64,000 nt of DNA from Paenibacillus sp. MBLB1832. GTDB lineage: Bacteria; Bacillota; Bacilli; Paenibacillales; NBRC-103111. Location of the stretch: assembly GCF_032271945.1 (NCBI RefSeq), contig NZ_CP130319.1, positions 699,001 through 763,000 of the forward strand, in the 5' to 3' direction. Both the position numbers and the translations under genes were made by a program. Below the pieces are notes generated by a model. That model had not been told where the DNA came from, made no database searches, and saw only the letters and a program-made list of their open reading frames with translations. Shown here in pieces: positions 15,974-24,868 of this stretch (its first letter is position 1; each line of letters starts with the position of its first letter).

Positions 15974-16000
15974 CTGAGCCTCCCCCAATGGGAGGCTCAG
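15974..16000. terminator. Hairpin between convergent genes
   Basis: CTGAGCCTCCC pairs with GGGAGGCTCAG over 11 bp with a five-base loop. It lacks a clean T run, so termination is likely but not certain. Confidence 0.5.
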
Positions 16001-16041
16001 AGTCTTATTGGCCGTCGGGGCCTCCGAGGCTCCCAAATTGG

Positions 16042-16899
16042 TTAAGCCTCCCACATGCGCTTCCGATACACCGAAGGCGCCGCTCCGCTCCATTTGTGAA
16101 ACTGCTTCGAGAAGTAGAGTGCATCATTGAATCCGACGGAGGAGGCGACCTGATCGATCGTCATGGCGGTTTGCAGCAGCTGCTTGGCCCGTTCCATGCG
16201 GATGTTGAATAAATATTGCATCGGCGATAAGCCAGTGGCTTGTTTGAACATTTTGCACAGATAGGTACGATGGTAGCCCAGGCTGTTAGCCAGATGCTCG
16301 ATGGACACCGACTGGGTGTATTGAAGCTCCAGGTAACGGATGGCTTGTCCAACCTGGCGCTGGATATCGGTTTCTGCGATGGGCTTCGCCGAAATTTTCG
16401 TGGTGTTGGCACGAGCGAGCTCGCGAAGCAGCAGACGCAGCCAGCCTTCGGCCTCCAATTCTTCTAATTGGGGCAGATCATTTTGACGGAAGCAGGCACG
16501 AATGTGTCGGTAGTAATGCCGAATATGGCGGGGATTATTCCCGGACACGACGGCTTGCTCTGGCGTAACACCGATTTGCGCCAACAGTGAGTTCACGGTT
16601 TTGCCCGTGCAGGCGACCCAAGCATACTGCCAGGGTGTATGGAGATCAGCGATGTACGAGAATAATTCGCCTGGAAAAATGACGAACGTATCTCCCGCCT
16701 TGCAGCTGTAGCTGCGCCCTCTCATTTCGAATGTGCCTGTACCTGCAAAGACCGTGTGAATTAAGAAGTAGTCATGAACGGCGGGGCCCATTTTATGTAA
16801 AGGAATTGGGTTGCCAGCCCCACTGAATAGGATGGTTAAGTCAAGATTGCTGTGAAGCGGGTTAATGCTGACTTCGAAATAGGAATGTTCTGGATTCAT
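16042..16899 (-). CDS. AraC family regulator, probably of alpha-galactosidase
   Basis: A 285-residue AraC/XylS regulator: an N-terminal cupin sugar-binding domain (residues 20-130, with HDYFLIHTVFAGTGTFEM and GDTFVIFPGELFSY) and a C-terminal double HTH (IEHLANSLGYHRTYLCKMFK and IDQVASSVGFNDALYFSKQF). ATG 16899 has GAGG six bases upstream; the frame open to 16962 has no such site. It is divergent from the GH4 alpha-galactosidase gene across about 150 bp and is its most probable activator. Confidence 0.85.
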   Translation of the reverse strand: MNPEHSYFEVSINPLHSNLDLTILFSGAGNPIPLHKMGPAVHDYFLIHTVFAGTGTFEMRGRSYSCKAGDTFVIFPGELFSYIADLHTPWQYAWVACTGKTVNSLLAQIGVTPEQAVVSGNNPRHIRHYYRHIRACFRQNDLPQLEELEAEGWLRLLLRELARANTTKISAKPIAETDIQRQVGQAIRYLELQYTQSVSIEHLANSLGYHRTYLCKMFKQATGLSPMQYLFNIRMERAKQLLQTAMTIDQVASSVGFNDALYFSKQFHKWSGAAPSVYRKRMWEA

Positions 16900-17052
16900 T
16901 GACAGCCTCGTAAGGAGTATGACTTTATTTAAAGCGTACCCTATAAAACTACAAATGTCCATATTGACGTTGCTTCAATCCATATGCTTCCAATCGTGCC
17001 TGCGATATAGTAAAGCTATGAAAGCAGATTGCCATTTGGAGGAGATTACCAC

Positions 17053-18351
17053 ATGTCCAGGATTACTTTTTTAGGTGCTGGAAGCACCGTTTTTGCCAAA
17101 AATGTACTCGGTGATTGTATGCTTACCCCCGCGCTGCAAGGCTTTGAAATCGCTCTCTTCGACATCGATCATGAACGGTTGCAGGATTCAGCCAATATGC
17201 TGAATAACCTGAAGCAAACGAGTGGAAGCACTTGTACGATTACGGCGTATACGGATCGTAAAGAAGCACTTCGCGGCGCGAAATATGTGGTGAATGCGAT
17301 CCAAGTAGGTGGCTATGATCCATGTACGATTACGGATTTTGAAATTCCGAAGAAGTATGGCTTGCGCCAAACGATTGCGGATACGGTGGGGATTGGCGGG
17401 ATTTTCCGAAACTTGCGGACGATTCCGGTGATGTTGGATTTTGCTGCCGATATTCGCGAGGTGTGTCCAGACGCACTGTTCCTGAACTATACGAATCCAA
17501 TGGCGGTCTTAACGAATGTGATGAACACGTATGGCGGTGTGCGTACGGTGGGCTTGTGTCATAGTGTTCAGGTGTGTGTGCCGCATCTATTTGAACATCT
17601 GGGGATTGATCAGTCGGGTGTGAAGGCGAAAATCGCAGGGATTAACCATATGGCCTGGCTGCTTGAGGTATCCAAAGATGGGGTGGATCTGTACCCAGAA
17701 ATTAAGAAACGTGCGGCCGAGAAGCAAAAAGAGAAGCATGGCGATATGGTCCGCTATGAAATGATGCTGAAATTCGGCTTCTATATTACGGAATCTTCAG
17801 AGCACAATGCGGAGTACCATCCGTATTTCATTAAACGCAATTATCCAGAGCTTGTTGATCGGTTCAATATCCCGCTGGATGAATATCCACGCCGCTGCGT
17901 TGAGCAAATTAGCCGTTGGAAAAAGATGCGCGAGGAACTTGTCAATGATGTGAATCTGACGCATGTGCGCTCGCATGAATATGCGTCGTATATTTTCGAA
18001 GCGATTGAGACGAATGTGCCGTTCAAAATTGGCGGCAATGTCATGAATACAGGCTTAATCACGAACTTACCGCGCGAAGCTTGTGTGGAAGTGCCTTGTC
18101 TGGTTGACCGCAACGGGGTGACACCAACGTTCGTTGGTGATTTGCCTCCGCAATTGGCGGCGCTCAACCGTACGAATATTAACACGCAGCTGCTGACCAT
18201 TGAAGCGGCGATCACGCGGAAGCGCGAGCATATTTATCACGCGGCGATGCTGGATCCGCATACATCCGCAGAGTTATCGATGGACGATATCGTCGCGATG
18301 TGCGATGAGTTAATTGAAGCGCATGGCGATTGGCTGCCAGCGTATAAGTAA
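17053..18351 (+). CDS. melA: Alpha-galactosidase, glycoside hydrolase family 4
   Basis: A 432-residue GH4 enzyme. The Rossmann motif FLGAGSTVFAKNVLGD binds NAD, LNYTNPMAVLT and GLCHSVQ carry the Asn and the metal-binding Cys, and GINHMAW supplies the metal-binding His. GH4 enzymes hydrolyse alpha-galactosides such as melibiose by an oxidation-elimination mechanism that needs NAD and Mn(II). ATG 17053 has GGAGGAG eight bases upstream. No transporter gene is adjacent, so uptake must be encoded elsewhere. Confidence 0.9.
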   Translation: MSRITFLGAGSTVFAKNVLGDCMLTPALQGFEIALFDIDHERLQDSANMLNNLKQTSGSTCTITAYTDRKEALRGAKYVVNAIQVGGYDPCTITDFEIPKKYGLRQTIADTVGIGGIFRNLRTIPVMLDFAADIREVCPDALFLNYTNPMAVLTNVMNTYGGVRTVGLCHSVQVCVPHLFEHLGIDQSGVKAKIAGINHMAWLLEVSKDGVDLYPEIKKRAAEKQKEKHGDMVRYEMMLKFGFYITESSEHNAEYHPYFIKRNYPELVDRFNIPLDEYPRRCVEQISRWKKMREELVNDVNLTHVRSHEYASYIFEAIETNVPFKIGGNVMNTGLITNLPREACVEVPCLVDRNGVTPTFVGDLPPQLAALNRTNINTQLLTIEAAITRKREHIYHAAMLDPHTSAELSMDDIVAMCDELIEAHGDWLPAYK

Positions 18352-18356
18352 GAGGA

Positions 18357-18388
18357 AAGCCGTGGGGAGATGGTGCCCACGGCTTTTT
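18357..18388 (+). terminator. Terminator of alpha-galactosidase gene
   Basis: AAGCCGTGGG pairs with CCCACGGCTT across a short loop, followed by TTTT. Confidence 0.88.
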
Positions 18389-18407
18389 GTATGCTCGGGT
18401 AGGGTAC

Positions 18408-18725
18408 TTACCCGCCGAACGCGTCGCGAAACGCGTTATTCAAGGTCTCCAATTCGACGTTCCATATGGGGGCGATCTCGGGGCCAACATGCTCGTCAAA
18501 CCAGTCGGCCAATACCCGACGGTTGCTGCCATTTTCGACGATGAAGGGGAGATTGAGCATAACTTTTTTCACATAAATGGCCTCGGCGGCATCGATTTGC
18601 TCGGCGGAGAGCCACACTTTCAGGCGCTTAATCGTGCGATACAATTCTTTGCTGCAAGCCCTGCGGATGGCACGAGCGTTGGGATAAAGCTGTTTGTGTC
18701 GTTCATTTTGTTTTTGGTACACCAT
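18408..18725 (-). CDS. Hypothetical helical protein (105 aa)
   Basis: A 105-residue, strongly helical and charged soluble protein (RAIRRACSKELYRTIKRLKV; AEQIDAAEAIYVKKVMLN; a C-terminal WNVELETLNNAF). I do not recognise the family. The start is ATG 18725 with GAGAGGAG about 13 bases upstream. A CTCTCTGT/ACAGAGAG inverted repeat lies just 5' of it and could be an operator or the end of another transcript. Confidence 0.5.
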   Translation of the reverse strand: MVYQKQNERHKQLYPNARAIRRACSKELYRTIKRLKVWLSAEQIDAAEAIYVKKVMLNLPFIVENGSNRRVLADWFDEHVGPEIAPIWNVELETLNNAFRDAFGG

Positions 18726-18821
18726 GCTGGGATCGACGCTCCTCTCTCTGTTATGTGTATGCACAGAGAGGGCGGGGAGCGACTAGAGACAGGTACCTAT
18801 AGCGCCCAAGTTACGAACAAA

Positions 18822-19268
18822 TCAATAGACTTGAATGTAGCCGATCATTGGACCATTGTGGGCCATGTCCGTATGCGTCATGCAGATGAGGCGGTAGGTG
18901 CCTTCTTGATTCGCAGTGAAATGAACGATCGTTTCTTTGCCTTTCTTCACTTCGCCGGAAACATTCAGTCCTTCAATGAGAAAAGGGTGGCTGTCGCCAT
19001 TAATGCCTAAGATGCTGAGCTTAATGCGCTCACCCTTGCGCACAACGATGGTGCCAGGATCCCAGCGGTAAGCTTCAATCGTTTTTCCATCGGCTGTGGT
19101 GGACTTGAATTCTCCGGCGACCAAGTGAATGGTGCGTTCAGCGACAGGCTCCGCTAGCGTGGGGAGGATGCTGTCACGATGCAGATAGAGCCATCCGATC
19201 ATAATGAGTAATAATGCAGCAGCTAGCTGAAACACATGCTTGCGCTTAATAATCCATATTCGGGACAT
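18822..19268 (-). CDS. Membrane-anchored cupredoxin-like protein
   Basis: A 148-residue protein with an N-terminal signal-anchor (VFQLAAALLLIMIGWLYL) and an external cupredoxin domain. Type-1 copper ligands are visible as H in DSHPFLIE and the cluster ICMTHTDMAH with a further M in GPMIG. This resembles soluble cytochrome oxidase subunit II-like cupredoxins that carry electrons or copper outside the cell. ATG 19268 has GGAGG about nine bases upstream. Confidence 0.8.
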   Translation of the reverse strand: MSRIWIIKRKHVFQLAAALLLIMIGWLYLHRDSILPTLAEPVAERTIHLVAGEFKSTTADGKTIEAYRWDPGTIVVRKGERIKLSILGINGDSHPFLIEGLNVSGEVKKGKETIVHFTANQEGTYRLICMTHTDMAHNGPMIGYIQVY

Positions 19269-19342
19269 AGGGTCCGCCTCCTGTACAAGGGTCTTGTACA
19301 TCTTATGCGGAGGCTTGTCAGCGCATGAATGGCTTTAACAGC

Positions 19343-19846
19343 CTACCACCATGTGGTTGGGTAGGCGGAGCGGGTTGCCCGGTGGTAGCCGAGGGCAACA
19401 AGCACGATCAGCGCTGCGCCGAGCAGCACCGGCGTGAGCAGGAAGCTCCAGCCTGCGCCGGTGAGCATCACGAGCAGCGGGTCGGCGCCTGCAGGCGGAT
19501 GCAGCGTGCGCGTCAGCTGCATGAGCGTGATGGCGGCGCCGACCGCCAGGGCGAGGCTCCACGTGTGCACGCCGAAGGCGGAGAGGGCGCAGAGCCCGAC
19601 GAGCGTGCTGAGCACGTGGCCGCCGATGAGGCTGCGAGGCTGAGCGAGCGGGCTCTGTGGGAGAGCGAAGGCGATGACGTAGGAGGCGCCGAAGGGGGCC
19701 ATCAGCAGCGAGATGCGGGCGGCATCGCCGAGCAAGCTGCAGGCGAGGATGGCGATGAAGCCGCCGTATCGGCCTATCGCTTGGATTTGGGGATTGTGCC
19801 GCGGGACCCCAAGGTGCGGCATCTTGCTTTTACCCCTTTGCTCCAA
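19343..19846 (-). pseudogene. HPP family membrane protein, N-terminally truncated
   Basis: From about 19772 leftward the frame encodes a good HPP-family protein: GGFIAILACSLLG, then LLMAPFGASYVIAF, SPLAQPRSLIGGH, LHPPAGADPLLVML and a C-terminal WW, with four membrane helices. The native N-terminus is missing: the first 24 codons of the open frame (19846 to about 19773) lie antisense to a LysR fragment and contain no HPP sequence. No ribosome-binding site precedes it. HPP proteins include nitrite transporters. A shortened protein cannot be excluded. Confidence 0.65.
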
Positions 19847-20263
19847 GATGAATTGGTATGGGTTGGGGCTCCTGCGCTAGTGGGGCTAGTGGAAAGTGAA
19901 GGCTGGGAGGCTGTCTCGCAAACGCAGGTCATCAGCTTCGGCAGCCGCTGCATTTACCAGACGTTCGCCTCTCGGGCGCTGGCGGATAAAGGGATAGGGG
20001 CATTTACAAAGATGGGGTTCGATAGCACGGAAATGCTCAAACAAACGATGATGTGCGGGATGGGGATCTCGTTATTGCCCGTCACCTCGGTACAAAAGGA
20101 ACTTCCTGCGGGTACGCTGCGCCGTGTTGAGTCGGAACCACCCATGCCCTTGGAGCATGGGCTTATTCACCGCGTTGGCAAAGATTTAAGTGCACCTGTG
20201 GAAGCATGCAAGGCGCATATCCAGGCGTATTTTGGCAAGGAGCTGCATAGAAGTAGAGGATAA
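19775..20263 (+). pseudogene. LysR-type regulator, C-terminal effector-domain fragment
   Basis: From about 19775 the plus frame encodes the second half of a LysR effector domain: LDLGIVPRDPKVRHLAFTPL, LVWVGAPA, VISFGSRCIYQTF, MKQTMMCGMGISLLPVTSV-like text (LKQTMMCGMGISLLPVTSV) and a normal C-terminus. The HTH and half of the effector domain are absent. The same frame upstream of the junction is an antisense reading of HPP and is not protein-like. The fragment abuts the truncated HPP gene head to head. Confidence 0.8.
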
Positions 20264-20322
20264 GAGCCTGTCTATGATAAAATGAAAGACAATGAGTTTT
20301 TCATATGAAAAGAGGGTAACGA

Positions 20323-20925
20323 ATGTTGAGTGATTTGATTCACAATGTTTTGGTCTTTTTGGAAGGCCTGGGCTATTGGGGGATTTTTCTCGGCTTAATG
20401 ATGGAAATTATTCCGAACGAATTGCTGCTCGCGTACGCTGGGTATTTGGTTTCCAATGGCCAAATTAACTTTGTTGGCGCTATGGTCTGTGCGGTTCTTG
20501 GCGGCACATTGGCCCAAATCGTGCTGTACTGGATTGGCCGCTACGGCGGCAGGCCTTTTCTGGAAAAATACGGGAAATACTTGCTCATTTCTAAGCATCA
20601 TATCGATGTGTCGGAGAGCTGGTTCAACCGGTACGGGATGGGCATGATTTTCACCGCAAGATTCATTCCAGTTGTACGGCACGCAATCTCACTGCCAGCT
20701 GGAATGGCGAAGATGCCTTTAGGCAAATTTTCCTTGTACACCGCACTAGCACTCGTCCCATACTCTTTCTTGTATATTTATTTGGGCATGAAGCTCAAGG
20801 ACAACTGGGAGACGATCGGCGAGTATGCGGGGCCGTATATTAAGCCTCTGATTCTAGCTGCGATTGGGCTGACGATTCTGTATGTCGGGTATCAAGTTTA
20901 TTTGAAAAGAAAAACGAAAATGTAG
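20323..20925 (+). CDS. DedA family membrane protein
   Basis: A 200-residue DedA/SNARE-associated protein: FLEGLGYWGIFLGLMMEIIP with the re-entrant hairpin Glu, GGTLAQIVLYWIGRYGGRPF, and FTARFIPVVRHAISLPAGMA, whose F-x-R-x-x-P-x-x-R block is diagnostic. The C-terminus is a last membrane helix and a lysine-rich tail. DedA proteins flip undecaprenyl phosphate or phospholipids and support membrane potential. ATG 20323 has AAAGAGGG upstream. Confidence 0.9.
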   Translation: MLSDLIHNVLVFLEGLGYWGIFLGLMMEIIPNELLLAYAGYLVSNGQINFVGAMVCAVLGGTLAQIVLYWIGRYGGRPFLEKYGKYLLISKHHIDVSESWFNRYGMGMIFTARFIPVVRHAISLPAGMAKMPLGKFSLYTALALVPYSFLYIYLGMKLKDNWETIGEYAGPYIKPLILAAIGLTILYVGYQVYLKRKTKM

Positions 20926-21002
20926 TTGCTGATGATTTGGCGGTTTCGTTTGCTTTTGTTACAATGAAGAAGAAGTTGGATGATCTTGGGAGGATGAAAA
21001 CG

Positions 21003-21569
21003 ATGAGTACAAATCTAGCTAGTAAGCTGCGCACGGGCCTTAAGCCGCAACAGTTTATCGATGGTATGGAGAAAAATAAAGAGCAATTCCTAGCGTATTA
21101 CGATGGTTTCGCTTGGGATAATGAAGAGGATAAGGAATATTTCGATTCTCTCAATAATCGTGATGACCTTCGTTGTGTCATTATTGCAGCTGACTGGTGC
21201 GGAGACGTTGTTCGCAATGTGCCTGTCGTTTTCAAAGCTTTGGAAAACAGCGGCGTACCGACCGAAGTATTGATTATTGAGCAAAACTATGACGTGATCG
21301 ATCAGTTCCTGACAGGCGGCGGACGCGCGATTCCGATCGTTGTGTTCACAGATACAGGCGGTTTCGTGCTTGGACATTGGGGACCACGTCCGAAGAACGT
21401 GCAAGCGGTTATGACACAGTTCAAGAAAGACAATCCAGATCGCGAAGCGGCTGATTATAATGAGAAAATTCAAGTAGCCAGAGCCGAAATGGCGCGTCAG
21501 TATGGCGAAGGTAACGGTTACCATGCTGTTATTGTGAAGGAACTTCGTTCACTGATCGAATCGTTCTAA
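21003..21569 (+). CDS. Thioredoxin family protein
   Basis: A 188-residue thioredoxin-fold protein. The expected active-site position reads IIAADWCGDVVRNVPVV, so there is one cysteine (WCGD) rather than CxxC, followed by the cis-proline region RAIPIVVFTD. This fits the monothiol DUF-type thioredoxins of Bacillales rather than a general reductant. ATG 21003 was chosen since GGGAGG lies eight bases before it. The MBL hydrolase gene follows 15 bases later. Confidence 0.82.
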   Translation: MSTNLASKLRTGLKPQQFIDGMEKNKEQFLAYYDGFAWDNEEDKEYFDSLNNRDDLRCVIIAADWCGDVVRNVPVVFKALENSGVPTEVLIIEQNYDVIDQFLTGGGRAIPIVVFTDTGGFVLGHWGPRPKNVQAVMTQFKKDNPDREAADYNEKIQVARAEMARQYGEGNGYHAVIVKELRSLIESF

Positions 21570-21584
21570 AAGAGAGGCATCACG

Positions 21585-22208
21585 ATGATTAACATTCAAT
21601 CTTTCGTCTTGGGACCCGTGCAGACCAATGCTTACCTGCTATCGAATCCAGAGACGAATCAAGGTATCATTATCGATCCGGGGATGAATCCGAAATCGTT
21701 GATCAAGAAGATTGCCGACATGGATATCGTGGCGATTCTGCTCACGCATGCGCACTTTGATCATATCGGCGGCGTTGACGAGATTCGTAAGCTTAAAGGC
21801 TGTCCCGTGTATATTCATGATTTGGAAGCCGATTGGCTGACGAATCCGAAGAAGAACGGTTCTGCGCGCTGGCCCGATCTCGGCGCACCAATTGTGACAG
21901 ATCCAGCGGAATTCGCGCTGGATGAGGGACAAACACTGGAGTTTCTGGGCATCCAGCTCAAGGTGTTTCACACGCCGGGCCATTCTCCTGGCAGTGTGAG
22001 CTTCTTGTATGATAATCACCTGTTCGGCGGTGATGTGTTGTTCAAGCTATCAGTCGGTCGGACCGACTTGCTCGGCGGCGACCACAACACACTGCTCGAC
22101 TCCATTCAGGACAAGTTGTTCCTGCTGGATGACGAGGTCATCGTGTACCCTGGACACGGCGCTAAGACAACGATCGGCTTCGAGCGTGAGAACAACCCAT
22201 ACGTGTAA
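21585..22208 (+). CDS. MBL-fold metallohydrolase (glyoxalase II-like)
   Basis: A 207-residue metallo-beta-lactamase fold hydrolase. Metal-binding motifs are LLTHAHFDHIGG (HxHxDH), HTPGHSPGSVS, GGDVLFKLSVGRTD and VYPGHG. This is the single-domain glyoxalase II/persulfide dioxygenase-like group widespread in Firmicutes; it hydrolyses thioesters or related compounds. GAGAGG precedes ATG 21585. It is probably co-transcribed with the thioredoxin-like gene. Confidence 0.88.
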   Translation: MINIQSFVLGPVQTNAYLLSNPETNQGIIIDPGMNPKSLIKKIADMDIVAILLTHAHFDHIGGVDEIRKLKGCPVYIHDLEADWLTNPKKNGSARWPDLGAPIVTDPAEFALDEGQTLEFLGIQLKVFHTPGHSPGSVSFLYDNHLFGGDVLFKLSVGRTDLLGGDHNTLLDSIQDKLFLLDDEVIVYPGHGAKTTIGFERENNPYV

Positions 22209-22211
22209 GGT

Positions 22212-22247
22212 AGAACCGCTCCCTCTGATGAGAGAGCGGTTCTTTTT
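22212..22247 (+). terminator. Terminator of the MBL gene
   Basis: AGAACCGCTC pairs with GAGCGGTTCT, followed by TTTTT. Confidence 0.9.
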
Positions 22248-22263
22248 TGCGTGGCAGAGGAGC

Positions 22264-22295
22264 GGGAGATAGTCGAAATAATCGACTAACGCGAG
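22264..22295. repeat. Palindromic intergenic repeat, copy 2
   Basis: GGGAGATAGTCGAAATAATC continues to GACTAACGCGAG; the inner arms AGTCGA and TCGACT pair. It is the least perfect of the three copies. Confidence 0.55.
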
Positions 22296-22314
22296 AGGAA
22301 ATGGGCGGATTGGC

Positions 22315-22344
22315 GGGAGATAGTCGAAACAATCGACTATCTCC
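22315..22344. repeat. Palindromic intergenic repeat, copy 3
   Basis: GGGAGATAGTCGA and TCGACTATCTCC form a near-perfect hairpin with loop AACAA. It is 20 bp from copy 2 and in the same orientation. Confidence 0.62.
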
Positions 22345-22552
22345 TGGAGAATTGCGCGAGTGGCTTGTTCGCCCAAGATATTTAACCATTTTATTGATGA
22401 ACTGGGTGTTTACCGTGTGCAAGGTAGGTGCTTCCCCATAGACTGATGTTGTAAGCAATTCACCTATCAGCTACTTCACCCTGCCAGTTGTAGAGCGATG
22501 TAGTCAGCTTGTAGCCATCTCAGTAGGACAATAAAAATGGAGGTGCCCACTT
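22345..22552. other. Intergenic stretch without recognised features
   Basis: Between the palindromic repeats and the Pro-rich gene I see no open frame with a start site and no clear hairpin. AATGGAGG at the end is the ribosome-binding site of the next gene. Confidence 0.4.
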
Positions 22553-22834
22553 ATGGAATATGTAAAAGTTCCGAATTACCCTGTAATGCCGATGCCAATG
22601 CCAACCCCAATGCCTGCCCCAATGCCAACTCCGCTTCCTGCACCAGCGCCAATTATGCAACAACCTGCACATGACATTCACTTGCATGCATCGTACCAAC
22701 AAACACAATTCATCTACCCGAAACCCGTTCACACAGCAGCAGTTGTTGCTCATACGCCAAATATGTCAGCAGCAAGCATTCTGGTCCTCTTCATTCTACT
22801 CGTTATTATTACGAGAGGCATTTGCAAGTATTAA
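22553..22834 (+). CDS. Pro/Met-rich tail-anchored protein, YjcZ-like C-terminus
   Basis: A 93-residue protein. Residues 8-34 are a run of PMPTPMPAP-type repeats, the middle is His/Gln-rich, and the C-terminus is a membrane helix (ASILVLFILLVIITRGICKY). The tail resembles the YjcZ family of tiny sporulation membrane proteins, here with an added Pro-rich arm. A forespore or coat role is inference. AATGGAGG lies ten bases before ATG 22553. Confidence 0.65.
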   Translation: MEYVKVPNYPVMPMPMPTPMPAPMPTPLPAPAPIMQQPAHDIHLHASYQQTQFIYPKPVHTAAVVAHTPNMSAASILVLFILLVIITRGICKY

Positions 22835-22861
22835 TTCGACAAGCCAGCGGACGGTTCCAAA

Positions 22862-22912
22862 AAGAGGCGATCCCACAAGACTTCGGTCTTGGCGGGAGTG
22901 CTTCTTTTTAGT
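22862..22912 (+). terminator. Hairpin terminator after the Pro-rich gene
   Basis: AAGAGGCGATCCCACAAGAC pairs with GTCTTGGCGGGAGTGCTTCTT around a TTCG loop and is followed by TTT. A second small stem ACCGC/GCGGT then ATTTTT lies at about 22926-22949. Confidence 0.65.
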
Positions 22913-23021
22913 TTGTGGCATGAAAACCGCAAAGTAGCGGTATTTTTGCACAAGATAGCATCACTTTTGAAAGCGCACTCTTGGTATGCTGAGAGCAATA
23001 ACAAGCAGGGAGATGAAGCGA

Positions 23022-24173
23022 TTGTTGAAAGTAGCGATTATCGGAGCTGGCGCGATTTCGAGGGCGCACATTGAAGCGTATTTACAATTTCCAGAGCGGT
23101 GCACGATTGTTGCAATAAGTGATATTTACGAGGATAAGGCGCAGGAGCGGATTGATCAATTCCAGCTAAATGCGCGTTCGATCAAGGATTACAAGGAATT
23201 ACTCCAGGAGGAGATTGACCTCGTATCGATCTGTACGCCGCCCTATACGCATGCTTCGTTGGCGGTGGAATTCATGGAGGCTGGCGCGCATGTGATGGTT
23301 GAGAAGCCGATGGCTTCCTCTCTCGAAGAATGCGACTTGATGAATGCGGCCGCACAGCGGACAGGCAAGCTGCTCTCGGTTGTGGCCCAGAACCGATTCA
23401 AGACGCCGATGATGAAAATGAAATCGGTGCTGGAGAGCGGCCTCATGGGCAACATCGTCCATGTGCAGGTGGACTCCTTCTGGTGGCGCGGCCACTGTTA
23501 CTATGACCTCTGGTGGCGGGGCACATGGGAGAAGGAAGGCGGCGGCCCAACGCTGAACCATGCGGTGCATCATATCGACGCGCTGCTGTGGATGATGGGC
23601 AGCCCGACAGAGGTGCAAGCGTTCATGAGCAACGTGTCGCACGACAACGCCGAGGTCGAAGACCTTTCGATTGGCATGCTGCGCTATGCGAATGGCGCAT
23701 TAGGTCAAATCACGAGCTCGGTTGTTCATCATGGCGAGGAGCAACAGTTGATTTTTCAAGGTGCGAAAGCGCGAGTCTCGGCACCGTGGAAGGTGAAGGC
23801 GTCGAACTCGACGTCAAATGGTTTTCCAGAACCAAACACGGAGCTGGAAGAGGAGCTGCAAGCTTTGTACAGCAACTTGCCAGATGTCACCTACGAAGGC
23901 CATGCAGGCCAAATCGACAATGTGCTGAGTGCGATCGAAACGGGAGAGGCATTGCTGATCGATGGGATCAGCGGTCGTCAAACGTTGGAGCTCATCACGG
24001 GGATCTACAAATCAGCGAGCACAGGAGAGCTGGTGAAACTCCCGCTAACCGCAGCGGATTCGTTCTATACGAGAGACGGTGTGATGGCGAATGCGACGCA
24101 TTTTTATGAGAAAAGTGCATCGATTGAAAATTTTGCCCCACAGAATATAACAACGGGCAACTCATATAAATAA
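23022..24173 (+). CDS. Gfo/Idh/MocA family oxidoreductase
   Basis: A protein of about 383 residues with the NAD(P) motif VAIIGAGAISRAHIEAYLQF, the signature EKPMASSLEECD (the Lys of the EKP motif), and the C-terminal half with GGGPTLNHAVHHIDALLWMM carrying the catalytic His region. The family oxidises or isomerises sugars and inositols. The start is unsure: GGGAG lies nine bases before TTG 23022, whereas ATG 23013 is only one base away from it. It is followed by a decayed relative and by a convergent AraC regulator, suggesting a sugar-use locus that is degrading. Confidence 0.85.
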   Translation: MLKVAIIGAGAISRAHIEAYLQFPERCTIVAISDIYEDKAQERIDQFQLNARSIKDYKELLQEEIDLVSICTPPYTHASLAVEFMEAGAHVMVEKPMASSLEECDLMNAAAQRTGKLLSVVAQNRFKTPMMKMKSVLESGLMGNIVHVQVDSFWWRGHCYYDLWWRGTWEKEGGGPTLNHAVHHIDALLWMMGSPTEVQAFMSNVSHDNAEVEDLSIGMLRYANGALGQITSSVVHHGEEQQLIFQGAKARVSAPWKVKASNSTSNGFPEPNTELEEELQALYSNLPDVTYEGHAGQIDNVLSAIETGEALLIDGISGRQTLELITGIYKSASTGELVKLPLTAADSFYTRDGVMANATHFYEKSASIENFAPQNITTGNSYK

Positions 24174-24193
24174 CGATAGGAAGACTGACCATA

Positions 24194-24868
24194 ATGCAAA
24201 AAAACGATGGCATGAATTACGCTCCACAAGGAAGCTTTAAAACAGTTTGTCAGCCAGGAGAGTTCGTGATCGCAGCGTCTGCGGTGGATCACGGTCATAT
24301 TTATGGGATGTGCAATGGGCTGCGGGAAGCGGGCGGGGAGTTGAAATGGGTGTATGATCCAGACCCAGCCAACGTCGATAAATTCCTCAGCACGTACCCA
24401 GGCGTGCGGGCAGCAAGTTCGCTGGAGGAGATTCTGTAGGATGCTGAGGTGAAATTCTTTGCGATCGCGGTCCACTGGGGCTGCGCGTGATGGATAGCGG
24501 CAAGGATTATTTCACGGACAAGGCCCCTTTCACAACGCTGGAGCAGCTCGAAGCAGCTCGCGCCAAGTATGCGACGTTCGAGGATTTCGGTGACAACGGG
24601 GCAACGGGTTATTTCCGCGTCGATTGGATGACGCCAGATGGGCTCAGCACATGGGGTGATGGCCGCATGACGATTCTCGGCAGCGACGGCTATATGGAGC
24701 TGCGCAAATACGTCGACATCGCCTGGAGCAAACGAGTGACCACGTGTATCTGGCTTGGATTGCTTGAATCGCACGGAGATTGCGATGACGCAAGAGCATG
24801 CGTTCAAAGCAGCGGAGCTGTGCCTGATTGCGCAGCGGGATGCGATGAGAATTACCGCGACCGAATAA
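24194..24868 (+). pseudogene. Decayed Gfo/Idh/MocA oxidoreductase
   Basis: The first 81 codons encode an N-terminus (FVIAASAVDHGHIYGMCNGL ... VRAASSLEEIL) and end at a TAG at 24437. Family sequence resumes in another frame with RVMDSGKDYFTDKAPFTTLE, jumps by internal deletion to FEDFGDNGATGYFRVDWMTP and GYMELRKYVDIA, then shifts frame again before TQEHAFKAAELCLIAQRDAM near the end. About half of the normal length is missing. It lies 20 bases after the intact oxidoreductase gene, consistent with a former two-gene operon. Confidence 0.9.

Noticed and set aside
19325..19774. Protein-coding 5' half of the long plus-strand frame ending at 20263
   Set aside because: It is antisense to the HPP gene and is Ala/Glu/Arg-rich nonsense; only the part after the junction is LysR-like.
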